Origin: Streptomyces monomycini
GTDB taxonomy: Bacteria > Actinomycetota > Actinomycetes > Streptomycetales > Streptomycetaceae
NCBI RefSeq assembly: GCF_022271435.1
Contig: NZ_JAFIQY010000058.1
Location: 1 to 44,373, forward strand
Length of the DNA: 44,373 bases
Direction of reading: 5' to 3'
The notes below the pieces were generated by a model that did not search any database, had not been told where the DNA came from, and saw nothing but the letters and a program-made list of their open reading frames with translations. Below are positions 24,141 through 31,930 of the stretch, piece after piece. Each line of letters starts with the position of its first letter. Position 1 is the stretch's first letter. The position numbers and the translations under genes were made by a program.

Positions 24141-25583
24141 ATGAAACGGCAGCAGAAGATACCGGCGCGGGCGGTGCGTCCGCGCCGGAGGACGACACGT
24201 CAGCACAAGAGAGCACGTCTGTCGAAGCGGAGCGGAGCGCTGATCGTCACGGCGCTGGCGGCTTGCGGGGGTACGGCGGTGATCGCCGCCCAGGCGCTGG
24301 CGGGCACCGGAGCGGGCGGGCCGGGAACAGGTGGGCCGGTAGCGGACGGGTCGGGACACAGGGCTTCGGTGGCCGGGCAAACGATCAGCTGCCCGGACGT
24401 GGGCCAGCGGCTGCGCAGTCTTCCGGTGCAGGCAGCGCCCGAGGTGAACCGGAATCTCGGGCAGTTGGAGAGCCAGGTCGCCAGGGCGTTCCAGCGCTGG
24501 TCGGCCGACCCCGGCGCGCGGGACCGGGTGCTGACCGAGCTGGAGCGGGACCGCGGCGCCGCCATCGGACGCATCACGGAGGCTCTGCGTCGGGCCGGCG
24601 AGCAGCCCGGTGCGCTCGACCGGCTGAGCGCGTGCCGCACGACGGGGAAGACCGCCACCGTACAGAGCGCTCCCCGGGGCGCGCGGGATGGGAACAGCGC
24701 GGACAACGGCCCGTTCCGCAGCGATTTCGTCGACATCACCACCGTACGGCCGAACACCAGCGGCGGGGGGTCCCGGGACGGGCGGGGCGGTTCCTTCCGC
24801 TCGGAATGCGGGCGCAACGAGAACGGTCACAACAATCCCGACAACCTGATCGTGGCGCCGGGGGTGCGCAACGGCGCCCACCACCTGCACGACTACGTCG
24901 GAAATCTCGCGACGGACGCGTTCTCCTCCGACAACGAACTGGCCGGGGCCGGCACGACGTGCGGCAACGGGGACAGGTCCACCTATTACTGGCCGGTGCT
25001 GCGACTGCGGGACAACGGACGGGAAAAGGACGCCGACGCGCCCGGCGGGGGTCAGGACGGCAATGTGGGCACGATCGTACGACCCGCGGAAGTCTCACTG
25101 ACCTTCGACGGGAGCGGGGCGGAAAAGGTCACCGCCATGCCGCCTTTCCTGCGCAATCTCACCGGTGACGCGAAAGCGCTGACCAACGGCCCGGCCAACG
25201 CCAACGCCTCGTGGAGCTGCACCGGTTTCGAGGACCGGCGGCTGAGGAACAAGTACCCGATCTGTCCGCGAGGCAGCGACGTCGTACGGTCACTCGTGTT
25301 TCCCAGCTGCTGGGACGGGCGCAACGTCGACAGCGCCAATCACCGTACGCACCTGGTCTTCCCGGGCCGGAACGGGCAGTGCCGTGACGGATTCCGGGCC
25401 GTTCCGCGACTGGTGCAGCGGCTGACCTATGCCATTCCGCCCAACACGCTGTACGCGGTGGACAGTTTCCCCGACCAACTGCACAACCCGGTCACGGATC
25501 ACGGCGACTTCATCAACCTGATGCCACAGCGGCTGATGCGTACGGCCGTGGACTGCATCAATTCCGGCCGCGACTGCCGCTGA
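24141..25583 (+). CDS. Exported DUF1996 protein
   Basis: 480 residues from ATG 24141; an alternative GTG at 24123 overlaps the upstream TGA (GTGA) and would add six residues. The N-terminus is extremely basic (about 35 residues rich in Arg/Lys), followed by a signal/anchor segment (ALIVTALAACGGTAVIAAQALA). A helical region spans about 70-165. The DUF1996 domain then runs to the end, with GAHHLHDYVGNLATDAFSSDNELAGAGTTC, ANASWSCTGF, LVFPSCWDGRNVDSANHRTHLVF and HGDFINLMP. DUF1996 occurs in secreted proteins of fungi and actinobacteria; its His-rich positions suggest metal or sugar binding, but no activity is established. The helical N-terminal region before DUF1996 is unusual. Confidence 0.85.
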   Translation: MKRQQKIPARAVRPRRRTTRQHKRARLSKRSGALIVTALAACGGTAVIAAQALAGTGAGGPGTGGPVADGSGHRASVAGQTISCPDVGQRLRSLPVQAAPEVNRNLGQLESQVARAFQRWSADPGARDRVLTELERDRGAAIGRITEALRRAGEQPGALDRLSACRTTGKTATVQSAPRGARDGNSADNGPFRSDFVDITTVRPNTSGGGSRDGRGGSFRSECGRNENGHNNPDNLIVAPGVRNGAHHLHDYVGNLATDAFSSDNELAGAGTTCGNGDRSTYYWPVLRLRDNGREKDADAPGGGQDGNVGTIVRPAEVSLTFDGSGAEKVTAMPPFLRNLTGDAKALTNGPANANASWSCTGFEDRRLRNKYPICPRGSDVVRSLVFPSCWDGRNVDSANHRTHLVFPGRNGQCRDGFRAVPRLVQRLTYAIPPNTLYAVDSFPDQLHNPVTDHGDFINLMPQRLMRTAVDCINSGRDCR

Positions 25584-25600
25584 AGAGAACGGATCCCCCC

Positions 25601-26065
25601 ATGAGATTACCGTCGGGGCCCGCCCTTCCCCTCCTGGCGGCGGGCGGCCTGGCCTGCGCGATCGTCGTGACGGGCTTCGCGAACGGCACCCCCGCCCCGG
25701 CTCCCCGCCCCGCCCAGCACGCCATGCCCACCAACCCCACCACCCCCTCCCCCGGCCCGGCCGGCCCGCCCGCCTCCATGGCACGGATCGCCGCCGCTCT
25801 CGGCTGTCGGGCCGACATCTTCCTCGACGCGCAGGAACTGCGGGAAGGCGGTTGCACCACCGGCGCCGGTGTCTTCCGTATCCTGACCTTCAGCAGCGAC
25901 GACAAGAAGCGCGCCTGGCTCACCGAGGCTCAGGCGTACGGGGGCACCTACCTCGTCGGCACCCGCTGGTCTGTCACCGGCCCTTCCCGTGACGCGCTGC
26001 TGCCACTGCGGGACAGCCTGGGAGGCACCGTCGAGTCGGGCGCCGGACACGGCCACTCCCCCTGA
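25601..26065 (+). CDS. Small membrane-anchored or secreted protein, unknown
   Basis: 154 residues from ATG 25601 with GAAGAG upstream, 17 bp after the DUF1996 stop. An N-terminal hydrophobic segment (LPLLAAGGLACAIVVTGFA) is followed by a Pro/Ala-rich linker (about 30-58). A compact domain with two Cys follows (ALGCRADIFLDAQELREGGC) and VFRILTFSSDDKKRAWLTEAQAYGGTYLVGTRW. No family was recognised. Its position suggests it works with the two upstream exported proteins. Confidence 0.75.
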   Translation: MRLPSGPALPLLAAGGLACAIVVTGFANGTPAPAPRPAQHAMPTNPTTPSPGPAGPPASMARIAAALGCRADIFLDAQELREGGCTTGAGVFRILTFSSDDKKRAWLTEAQAYGGTYLVGTRWSVTGPSRDALLPLRDSLGGTVESGAGHGHSP

Positions 26066-26111
26066 CGCGCCGCGGCGCGGCCCAGCGCTCCCCAGCCGCC
26101 CCGCCCCCATC

Positions 26112-26161
26112 AACGAACGGTGCCGTCCCGCCCGCGCCAGGGCGGAACGGCGCCGTTCGTT
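26112..26161 (+). terminator. 22-bp hairpin ending the DUF4142-DUF1996 operon
   Basis: Arms 26112-26133 and 26140-26161 pair at 20 of 22 positions with the two exceptions being G-U-type pairs, around a 6-nt loop (GCGCCA). It lies 47 bp after the last stop. It is the strongest stem in the window. Confidence 0.85.
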
Positions 26162-26235
26162 CCGCTTCCCGGGCACCGCCTTCGGTGCCCATTTTCCGTG
26201 TGTGACAGCCTCCCGGCGGTGGTAGTGATCACGGA

Positions 26236-26259
26236 CACGGACGTATGTTCGCGTCCGTG
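26236..26259. promoter_or_regulatory. Inverted repeat upstream of the O-methyltransferase
   Basis: CACGGACG (26236-26243) and CGTCCGTG (26252-26259) are exact inverted copies around 8 bp, about 65 bp before the methyltransferase start. It could be an operator or a leader hairpin. Confidence 0.45.
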
Positions 26260-26322
26260 AACTTCCGTGCGATCCCCCGCACGTCCCCGTACCACTCCCG
26301 TATCGATTGCTGGAGGCATCCC

Positions 26323-27366
26323 ATGGCATCCCCGCACCCCGTCGCGCCGACTGCGTCCCCGCTGCCGCTGATGCAGTTAGCCACCGGGTTCTGGGCGTTC
26401 AAGACGCTGGCGACCGCCGACGAGCTGGGTCTGTTCGGGGTGCTCGACCGGCTGGGCGGCGGCACGGTCGAGGAGTGCGCCGAGGAGCTGGAGATCGGTG
26501 TACGGCCGGCGGGGATGCTGCTGACCGGCTGCGCGGCGCTGGACCTGCTGGAGCGCCGGGGGGACGGCCGCTTCGTCAACTCGGCGCTGACCGACGCCTA
26601 TCTGGTGCCGGGCCGCCCGTACCACTTCAGCGGCTGGCTGCGGATGCTGGACCAGCGGCTGTATCCCGGCTGGGGCCGGCTCGGCGAGGCCGTGCGCACC
26701 AACCGGCCCACCACCTGGGACCCCGACCAGCAGCCGCATCTGTTCGCCACCGAGGACCCGGGCCTGCTGGCCGTCTTCTGGGAGGCGATGCACGCGCTGT
26801 CGTCGTGGACCGCGCAGCGGCTCGGCGAGGTGGTGGACCTCACCGCCGGGGCGCGGCTGCTGGACGTGGGCGGCGGCTCCGGCGCGTACGCCATCGAGCT
26901 GTGCCGACGGCACCCGGGGCTGAAGGCGACGGTCTACGACCTGCCGAAGGTGTGCCCGGTCGCGGAACGCAACGTCGCCGACGCCGGGCTGGACGACCGG
27001 ATCGGCACCCACCCCGGCGACTTCCTCGCCGAGCCGGACCTGCCCGGCGGGCACGACATCATCGTGCTGTCGATGATCCTGCACGACTGGGACGAGGCCA
27101 CCAACCGCATGCTGCTGGACAAGTGCTGTGCGGCGCTGCCGCCCGGCGGCACGCTGGTGATCAGCGAGCTGATGGTCGACGACGACCTGACCGGGCCCGC
27201 CCCGGCCGCCCTGATGAGCCTGAACATGCTGGTCGAGACCGAGGGCGGGCGTAACTACACGGCGGCGGAATACAGCTCCTGGCTGGCCGACGCCGGGTTC
27301 TCGGAGGTCCGCAAGGTGCCGTTCGAGGCCCCCGGCGCCAACGCGGCGATCGTCGCCCGCAAGTGA
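26323..27366 (+). CDS. SAM-dependent O-methyltransferase (methyltransferase family 2)
   Basis: 347 residues from ATG 26323, which has TGGAGG 7 nt upstream; an in-frame ATG at 26245 lacks one. The N-terminal winged-helix dimerisation domain (about 1-100) starts LMQLATGFWAFKTLATADELGLF. The SAM-binding motif is near residue 178 (LLDVGGGSGAYAIEL), VYDLPKVCPVAERN follows, and the catalytic His is in SMILHDWDE. The layout is that of polyketide or phenazine O-methyltransferases. No other tailoring or biosynthetic gene adjoins it, so the substrate is unknown. It converges with the transporter gene across alternative hairpins. Confidence 0.88.
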   Translation: MASPHPVAPTASPLPLMQLATGFWAFKTLATADELGLFGVLDRLGGGTVEECAEELEIGVRPAGMLLTGCAALDLLERRGDGRFVNSALTDAYLVPGRPYHFSGWLRMLDQRLYPGWGRLGEAVRTNRPTTWDPDQQPHLFATEDPGLLAVFWEAMHALSSWTAQRLGEVVDLTAGARLLDVGGGSGAYAIELCRRHPGLKATVYDLPKVCPVAERNVADAGLDDRIGTHPGDFLAEPDLPGGHDIIVLSMILHDWDEATNRMLLDKCCAALPPGGTLVISELMVDDDLTGPAPAALMSLNMLVETEGGRNYTAAEYSSWLADAGFSEVRKVPFEAPGANAAIVARK

Positions 27367-27402
27367 CGCTCCCGGGGTGACGTACCCGGCCCCCGGCGGT
27401 GT

Positions 27403-27450
27403 GCGGGCCGTTCGCGGTGTGCGGGCGGACCGTGAACGGCCCGCCCGCAC
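27403..27450. terminator. Overlapping alternative hairpins between convergent genes
   Basis: GCGGGCCGTTC (27403-27413) pairs exactly with 27434-27444, and GTGCGGGCGG (27419-27428) pairs exactly with 27441-27450. The right arms overlap, so only one stem can form at a time. The block lies between convergent stops (27366, 27458) and probably terminates both transcripts. Confidence 0.7.
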
Positions 27451-27457
27451 ATCCCTC

Positions 27458-28774
27458 TCAGGTGTCCAGCTTCTGCTTGGCGGTCTCCGGCAGGGTCAGG
27501 TACACGACGAAGGAGACCAGGCAGAGGGCGGAGACGTACCAGGGGAAGAGGTCCGCGTTCCCGGCCTGCTTGAACCAGGTGCCCACGTACGGCGCGGTGC
27601 CGCCGAAGAGCGCCACGGTCAGCGAGTACGGAAAGCCGATGCCCGCGGCCCGTACCCGGGCCGGGAAGACCTCGGCGTTCACGGCGGCGGCGACCGCGGT
27701 GTACCCGGTCAGCAGCACCATGCCCGCGCACTGCACGAGCAGCAGCGACCAGAACGCGTCGGTCACCAGGTGCAGCAGCGGTACGGCGAGCACCGCGAAG
27801 CCCAGCGCGAAGCCGAGCAGCAGCGGCTTGCGGCCGATACGGTCCGACAGCAGGCCGCCGAGCGGCTGGAGCAGGGCGAAGAACAGCAGCGACAGGGTGC
27901 CGACGGTGAGCGCCTCGCTCTTGTCGAAACCGGCGTTCACCTGCGCGTACGTGGGCAGGTAGGTGGTCCAGGTGTAGTACGCGAGAGTGCCGCCCGCGGT
28001 GATGCCGCAGATCAGCAGGGACTGGCGCGGGTAGCGGCGCAGCGCCTCGAAGATGCCGGGGCGGGCGGCGGCCTGCTGCTCCTCGCTGCGCGTCTCGCGC
28101 GCTCCGCTGCGGATCCACAGACCGAGCAGGCTGAACACCGCGCCGATCAGGAACACCAGCCGCCAGCCCCACTGCCCCATCTGGCCGTCGGTCAGTACGC
28201 CCGCCAGCAGTGCGGCGGTGCCGGACGCCAGCAGCTGGCCCGCGGTGGTGGAGACGTACTGGAAGCTGGAGAACAGCCCGCGCCGGCCGGGCCCGGCCGA
28301 CTCGACGAGGAAGGTCGTGGAGGCGGCGAACTCGCCGCCCACCGAGAGCCCCTGCACCAGCCGGGCGACGACCAGCACGATCGGCGCGAGCACGCCGGTG
28401 GCCGCGTAGGTGGGGGTGACGGCGACGAGCAGGCTGCCGCCGCCCATCAGCAGGATCGTCAGGGTCAGCGCGGCCCGGCGGCCCCGGCGGTCGGCGACCG
28501 CGCCCATCAGCAGTCCGCCGACCGGCCGCATGAAGAAGCCCACCGCGAACACCGCGAAGGTGGACAGCAGCGGCACCAGGGAGTTGCCGGTGCCCTGGGG
28601 GAAGACCCGGTCGGCGATGTAGACGGCCAGGAAGGAGTACGCGTACCAGTCGTACCATTCCACGGCGTTGCCGACCGACGCCGCGGCCAGCTGCCGCAGC
28701 TGCGACACCTGCCGCGGCGCGCCGTCCGGCGCCCCCTCCTCCGTTCCGGCCTCGGCCTGCTCCGCACGTGTCAT
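27458..28774 (-). CDS. MFS transporter, metabolite:H+ symporter (MHS) family
   Basis: 438 residues from ATG 28772-28774 with GGAGG directly upstream. Twelve hydrophobic segments are expected. Family motifs include ASVGNAVEWYDWYAYSFLAVY at the start, ADRRGRRAALTLTILLMGGGSLLVA between TM2 and TM3, LVQGLSVGGEFAASTTFLVE, and SDRIGRKPLLL in the second half. MHS members import organic acids such as alpha-ketoglutarate, citrate, shikimate or betaine. Divergence from lutABC (starts 123 bp apart) makes lactate or another short hydroxy acid the most likely substrate here (inference from context). No separate regulator gene is adjacent. Confidence 0.88.
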   Translation of the reverse strand: MTRAEQAEAGTEEGAPDGAPRQVSQLRQLAAASVGNAVEWYDWYAYSFLAVYIADRVFPQGTGNSLVPLLSTFAVFAVGFFMRPVGGLLMGAVADRRGRRAALTLTILLMGGGSLLVAVTPTYAATGVLAPIVLVVARLVQGLSVGGEFAASTTFLVESAGPGRRGLFSSFQYVSTTAGQLLASGTAALLAGVLTDGQMGQWGWRLVFLIGAVFSLLGLWIRSGARETRSEEQQAAARPGIFEALRRYPRQSLLICGITAGGTLAYYTWTTYLPTYAQVNAGFDKSEALTVGTLSLLFFALLQPLGGLLSDRIGRKPLLLGFALGFAVLAVPLLHLVTDAFWSLLLVQCAGMVLLTGYTAVAAAVNAEVFPARVRAAGIGFPYSLTVALFGGTAPYVGTWFKQAGNADLFPWYVSALCLVSFVVYLTLPETAKQKLDT

Positions 28775-28897
28775 GGTCCTCCGCTCCGGGTCCTTCTCCT
28801 TCGCCCGCCGCTGGGGCAGGATGAGCCGACAGGTGATCATGTACCGGTGAGGCGGCCCGCCGCCAGCGGTCGACGGCAGCCGAAAGGAGATGGCAAC

Positions 28898-29704
28898 GTG
28901 CGCGTAGCACTGTTCGTCACCTGCATCAACGACACGCTCTACCCGGACACCGGCCGGGCAGTGATCACGCTGCTGGAACGCCTCGGGGTCGAGGTGGGAT
29001 TCCCGGTGGAGCAGAGTTGCTGCGGCCAGCCCCAGTTCAACACCGGTTACCGGCATCTGACGGAGCCGCTGGTGCACCGCTTCGACCGCGCCTTCGCCGA
29101 CTACGACTACGTGATCACGCCCTCCGGGTCGTGCGCGGCGATGGTGCGGGACAACTATCCGCGGATCGCGGCGAGGGCCCGGGACGAGGGGCGCGCCGGG
29201 CGGGAGCTGGCGCGGGCCGCGGCGAGCGCCGTGCCCAAGACGTACGAGCTGACCGAGTTCCTGGTCGACGTGCTGAAGGTGACGGACGTGGGCGCGTACT
29301 ACCCGCACACCGTCACCTACCACCCCACCTGCCACGGCCTGCGGATGCTGGGCCTGGGCGACCGGCCGCGCCGGCTGCTGGAGCACGTACGGGGGCTGGA
29401 GCTGCGGGAACTGCCGGGTGCCGAGGAGTGCTGCGGCTTCGGCGGCACCTTCGCGGTGAAGAATCCGGCGGTGTCGGCCGCGATGGGCGCCGACAAGGCG
29501 CGGGCGGTCCGGGAGACGGGCGCGGAGGCGGTCTGCACGGTCGACAACTCCTGCCTGATGCACATCGGCGGCACGCTCCGGCGGCAGGGCGCGGCGGCCC
29601 GGCCCGTGCACATCGCGGAGATCCTGGCCGCCACGGAGGCCGACGCGCGGGAAGACGCGCGGGAACCGGCCCGCGCCCGCGCCACGGAAGGGAGCCGGCG
29701 GTGA
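28898..29704 (+). CDS. lutA: LutA-type lactate oxidation Fe-S subunit
   Basis: 268 residues from GTG 28898 with AAAGGAGA upstream. Two CCG-type cysteine-rich domains are seen: SCCGQPQFNTGY near residue 40 and ECCGFGGTFAVKNP near 180, with TYHPTCHGLRML between. LutA works with LutB and LutC to oxidise L-lactate to pyruvate in the cytoplasm. The C-terminal 25 residues are Ala/Arg-rich and variable. Its stop overlaps the lutB GTG (GTGA), so the genes are translationally coupled. Confidence 0.93.
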   Translation: MRVALFVTCINDTLYPDTGRAVITLLERLGVEVGFPVEQSCCGQPQFNTGYRHLTEPLVHRFDRAFADYDYVITPSGSCAAMVRDNYPRIAARARDEGRAGRELARAAASAVPKTYELTEFLVDVLKVTDVGAYYPHTVTYHPTCHGLRMLGLGDRPRRLLEHVRGLELRELPGAEECCGFGGTFAVKNPAVSAAMGADKARAVRETGAEAVCTVDNSCLMHIGGTLRRQGAAARPVHIAEILAATEADAREDAREPARARATEGSRR

Positions 29705-31176
29705 GCGGTACGTATCTCGGCATGCCCGCGTTCCCCGCGGCCGCCGCGTCCTCCACGCAGGACGCCCGGCTGCGCGGCAATCTGCGCCACGCCACCCACA
29801 CCATCCGCGACAAGCGGGCCAGGGCGGTGGCGGAGCTGGACGACTGGGCGCGGCTGCGGGCCGCGGGCGCCGCCGTCAAGGACCGTACGCTGCGCCACCT
29901 CGACCACTACCTGGAACAGCTGGAGGAGTCGGTGACGGCCGCCGGCGGGCAGGTGCACTGGGCGGCGGACGCCGCCGAGGCCAACGCCCTCGTCGCCCGG
30001 CTGGTGCGGGAGACGGGTGAGCGCGAGGTCGTCAAGGTCAAGTCGATGGCGACACAGGAGACCGAGCTGAACCGGGCGCTGGCCGAGGCGGGCATCAGCG
30101 CCTACGAGACGGATCTGGCGGAGCTGATCGTGCAGCTCGGCGACGATCTGCCGTCGCACATCCTGGTGCCCGCGATCCACCGCAACCGGGGCGAGATCCG
30201 GGACATCTTCCGGGAACAGATGGCCCGTTGGGGCCGTCCGGCGCCGGAGAACCTGTCGGACGCGCCGGCCGAGCTGGCGGAGGCGGCGCGGCTGCATCTG
30301 CGCGAGAAGTTCCTGACCGCGAAGGTCGGCGTCTCGGGTGCCAACTTCATGGTGGCCGACACCGGGACGCTGGTGGTCGTGGAGTCCGAGGGCAACGGCC
30401 GGATGTGCCTGACGCTGCCGGAGACGCTGATCTCGGTCGTCGGCATCGAGAAGGTGGTGCCGACCTGGCAGGATCTGGAGATTTTCCTTCAGTTGCTGCC
30501 GCGCTCCTCGACCGCCGAGCGGATGAACCCGTACACCTCGACGTGGACCGGCACGACGGACGGCGACGGGCCGCGCACCTTCCACCTCGTGCTGCTCGAC
30601 AACGGGCGCACCGACACCCTCGCCGACACGGTGGGCCGCCAGGCGCTGCGCTGCATCCGCTGCTCGGCCTGTCTGAACGTGTGCCCGGTGTACGAGCGGG
30701 CCGGCGGGCACGCGTACGGCTCGGCGTACCCGGGACCGATCGGCGCGATCCTCACCCCGCAGCTGCGCGGTACGGCGAGCGAGCTGGACGCCTCGCTGCC
30801 GTACGCGTCGTCGCTGTGCGGCGCCTGCTACGAGGTGTGTCCGGTGGCCATCGACATCCCGGAGGTGCTGGTGCATCTGCGGGAGCGGGTGGTGCAAGGT
30901 GGGCGGGTGACGCGGCGCGGGGTGAAGACCGTCCTCAAACCGGCCAAGGGACACGCCGCTGAGCGGGCTGCGATGCGTGCGGCGGGCTTCGCGTTCGACC
31001 ACCCCGGGGTGCTGCGTACGGGGCAGCGGCTGGCGGCCCGTACCCGGCGGCTGCATCCGCGCCGGCTGCCGGGCCCGGGGCGCGCCTGGACGGACACCCG
31101 GGATCTGCCGCCGGTGCCGGCCGAGTCCTTCCGGGACTGGTGGCGGCGTACGCGTGGAGAGGAGCGGACGACATGA
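29701..31176 (+). CDS. lutB: LutB-type lactate oxidation Fe-S protein
   Basis: 491 residues from GTG 29701, overlapping the lutA stop; ribosome binding site GGGAG. The DUF162/LUD domain spans about 60-300 (VVKVKSMATQETELNRAL, then GVSGANFMVADTGTLVVVESEGNG). Two 4Fe-4S clusters are indicated by CIRCSACLNVCP and CGACYEVCP. These match LutB, the electron-transfer subunit of the L-lactate oxidation complex. The C-terminal tail is Arg-rich. The stop overlaps the lutC ATG (ATGA). The length is usual for the family. Confidence 0.93.
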   Translation: MSGTYLGMPAFPAAAASSTQDARLRGNLRHATHTIRDKRARAVAELDDWARLRAAGAAVKDRTLRHLDHYLEQLEESVTAAGGQVHWAADAAEANALVARLVRETGEREVVKVKSMATQETELNRALAEAGISAYETDLAELIVQLGDDLPSHILVPAIHRNRGEIRDIFREQMARWGRPAPENLSDAPAELAEAARLHLREKFLTAKVGVSGANFMVADTGTLVVVESEGNGRMCLTLPETLISVVGIEKVVPTWQDLEIFLQLLPRSSTAERMNPYTSTWTGTTDGDGPRTFHLVLLDNGRTDTLADTVGRQALRCIRCSACLNVCPVYERAGGHAYGSAYPGPIGAILTPQLRGTASELDASLPYASSLCGACYEVCPVAIDIPEVLVHLRERVVQGGRVTRRGVKTVLKPAKGHAAERAAMRAAGFAFDHPGVLRTGQRLAARTRRLHPRRLPGPGRAWTDTRDLPPVPAESFRDWWRRTRGEERTT

Positions 31177-31820
31177 GCAGCCGGGACGTGGTGCTGGCGC
31201 GGGTGCGCCGGGCGCTGGCGGACGTACCGCGCGGTGAGGGGTACGAGGACCCGCCGGTCCCCCGCGACTACCTGCGCGTCCACGGTTCCCGTACGCCGGA
31301 GGAGCGGGTGGCGCTGCTGGCCGAGCACCTCGCGGAGTACCGGGCGGTGGTGCACCACTGTGCCGAGAGCGATGTGCACCTGCTGATCGAGCGCCTGCTT
31401 GCCCAGCACGGCTCGCAGACGGTGCTCGTGCCGCCCGGGCTGGACCCGCGCTGGACGGCCGCCGCCGGTCCCACCCGTGTCCATGACCGGGCGGCGAGCA
31501 CCGCGCGCGAGCTCGACTCGGTGGGCAGTGTCGTCACCGGCTGCGCGGTGGCGATCGCCGAGACCGGCACCATCGTGCTGGACGGCTCGCCCGACCAGGG
31601 CCGTCGCCGGATCTCGCTCATTCCGGACCATCACATCTGCGTGGTCCGGGTACCCGACCAGGTGGTCGACTCGGTGCCGCAGGCACTCGAACGGTTGGAT
31701 CCGGCGCGCCCGTTGACGTGGATCTCCGGCCCGTCGGCGACCAGCGACATCGAACTGGACCGGGTCGAAGGGGTGCACGGGCCGCGGAAGCTGGAGGTCG
31801 TGCTGTTGTCGGAGGGGTGA
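31173..31820 (+). CDS. lutC: LutC-type lactate utilisation protein
   Basis: 215 residues from ATG 31173, overlapping the lutB stop, with GAGAGGAG upstream; an earlier in-frame start at 31140 lies inside lutB and is less likely. The LUD domain is recognised from VVTGCAVAIAETGTIVLDG, RRISLIPDHHICVVR, and PLTWISGPSATSDIELDRVEGVHGP near the end, the strongly conserved C-terminal motif. It is the third component of the lactate oxidation system and closes the operon. About 110 bp separate it from the beta-galactosidase gene. Confidence 0.93.
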   Translation: MSSRDVVLARVRRALADVPRGEGYEDPPVPRDYLRVHGSRTPEERVALLAEHLAEYRAVVHHCAESDVHLLIERLLAQHGSQTVLVPPGLDPRWTAAAGPTRVHDRAASTARELDSVGSVVTGCAVAIAETGTIVLDGSPDQGRRRISLIPDHHICVVRVPDQVVDSVPQALERLDPARPLTWISGPSATSDIELDRVEGVHGPRKLEVVLLSEG

Positions 31821-31930
31821 GGGGCACGTCCGGGGTCCGGCGGCGGGAAGTGGCGTGCGGATGCCTTGTCATGTTCGGCGCCAGTGTTCGACCCTGACGC
31901 TTCCTGTTGCCTTACGTTCGGAGCCCTCTC

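Noticed and set aside
26245..26322. Upstream ATG for the O-methyltransferase
   Set aside because: No ribosome binding site and atypical residues, whereas ATG 26323 has TGGAGG at ideal distance.
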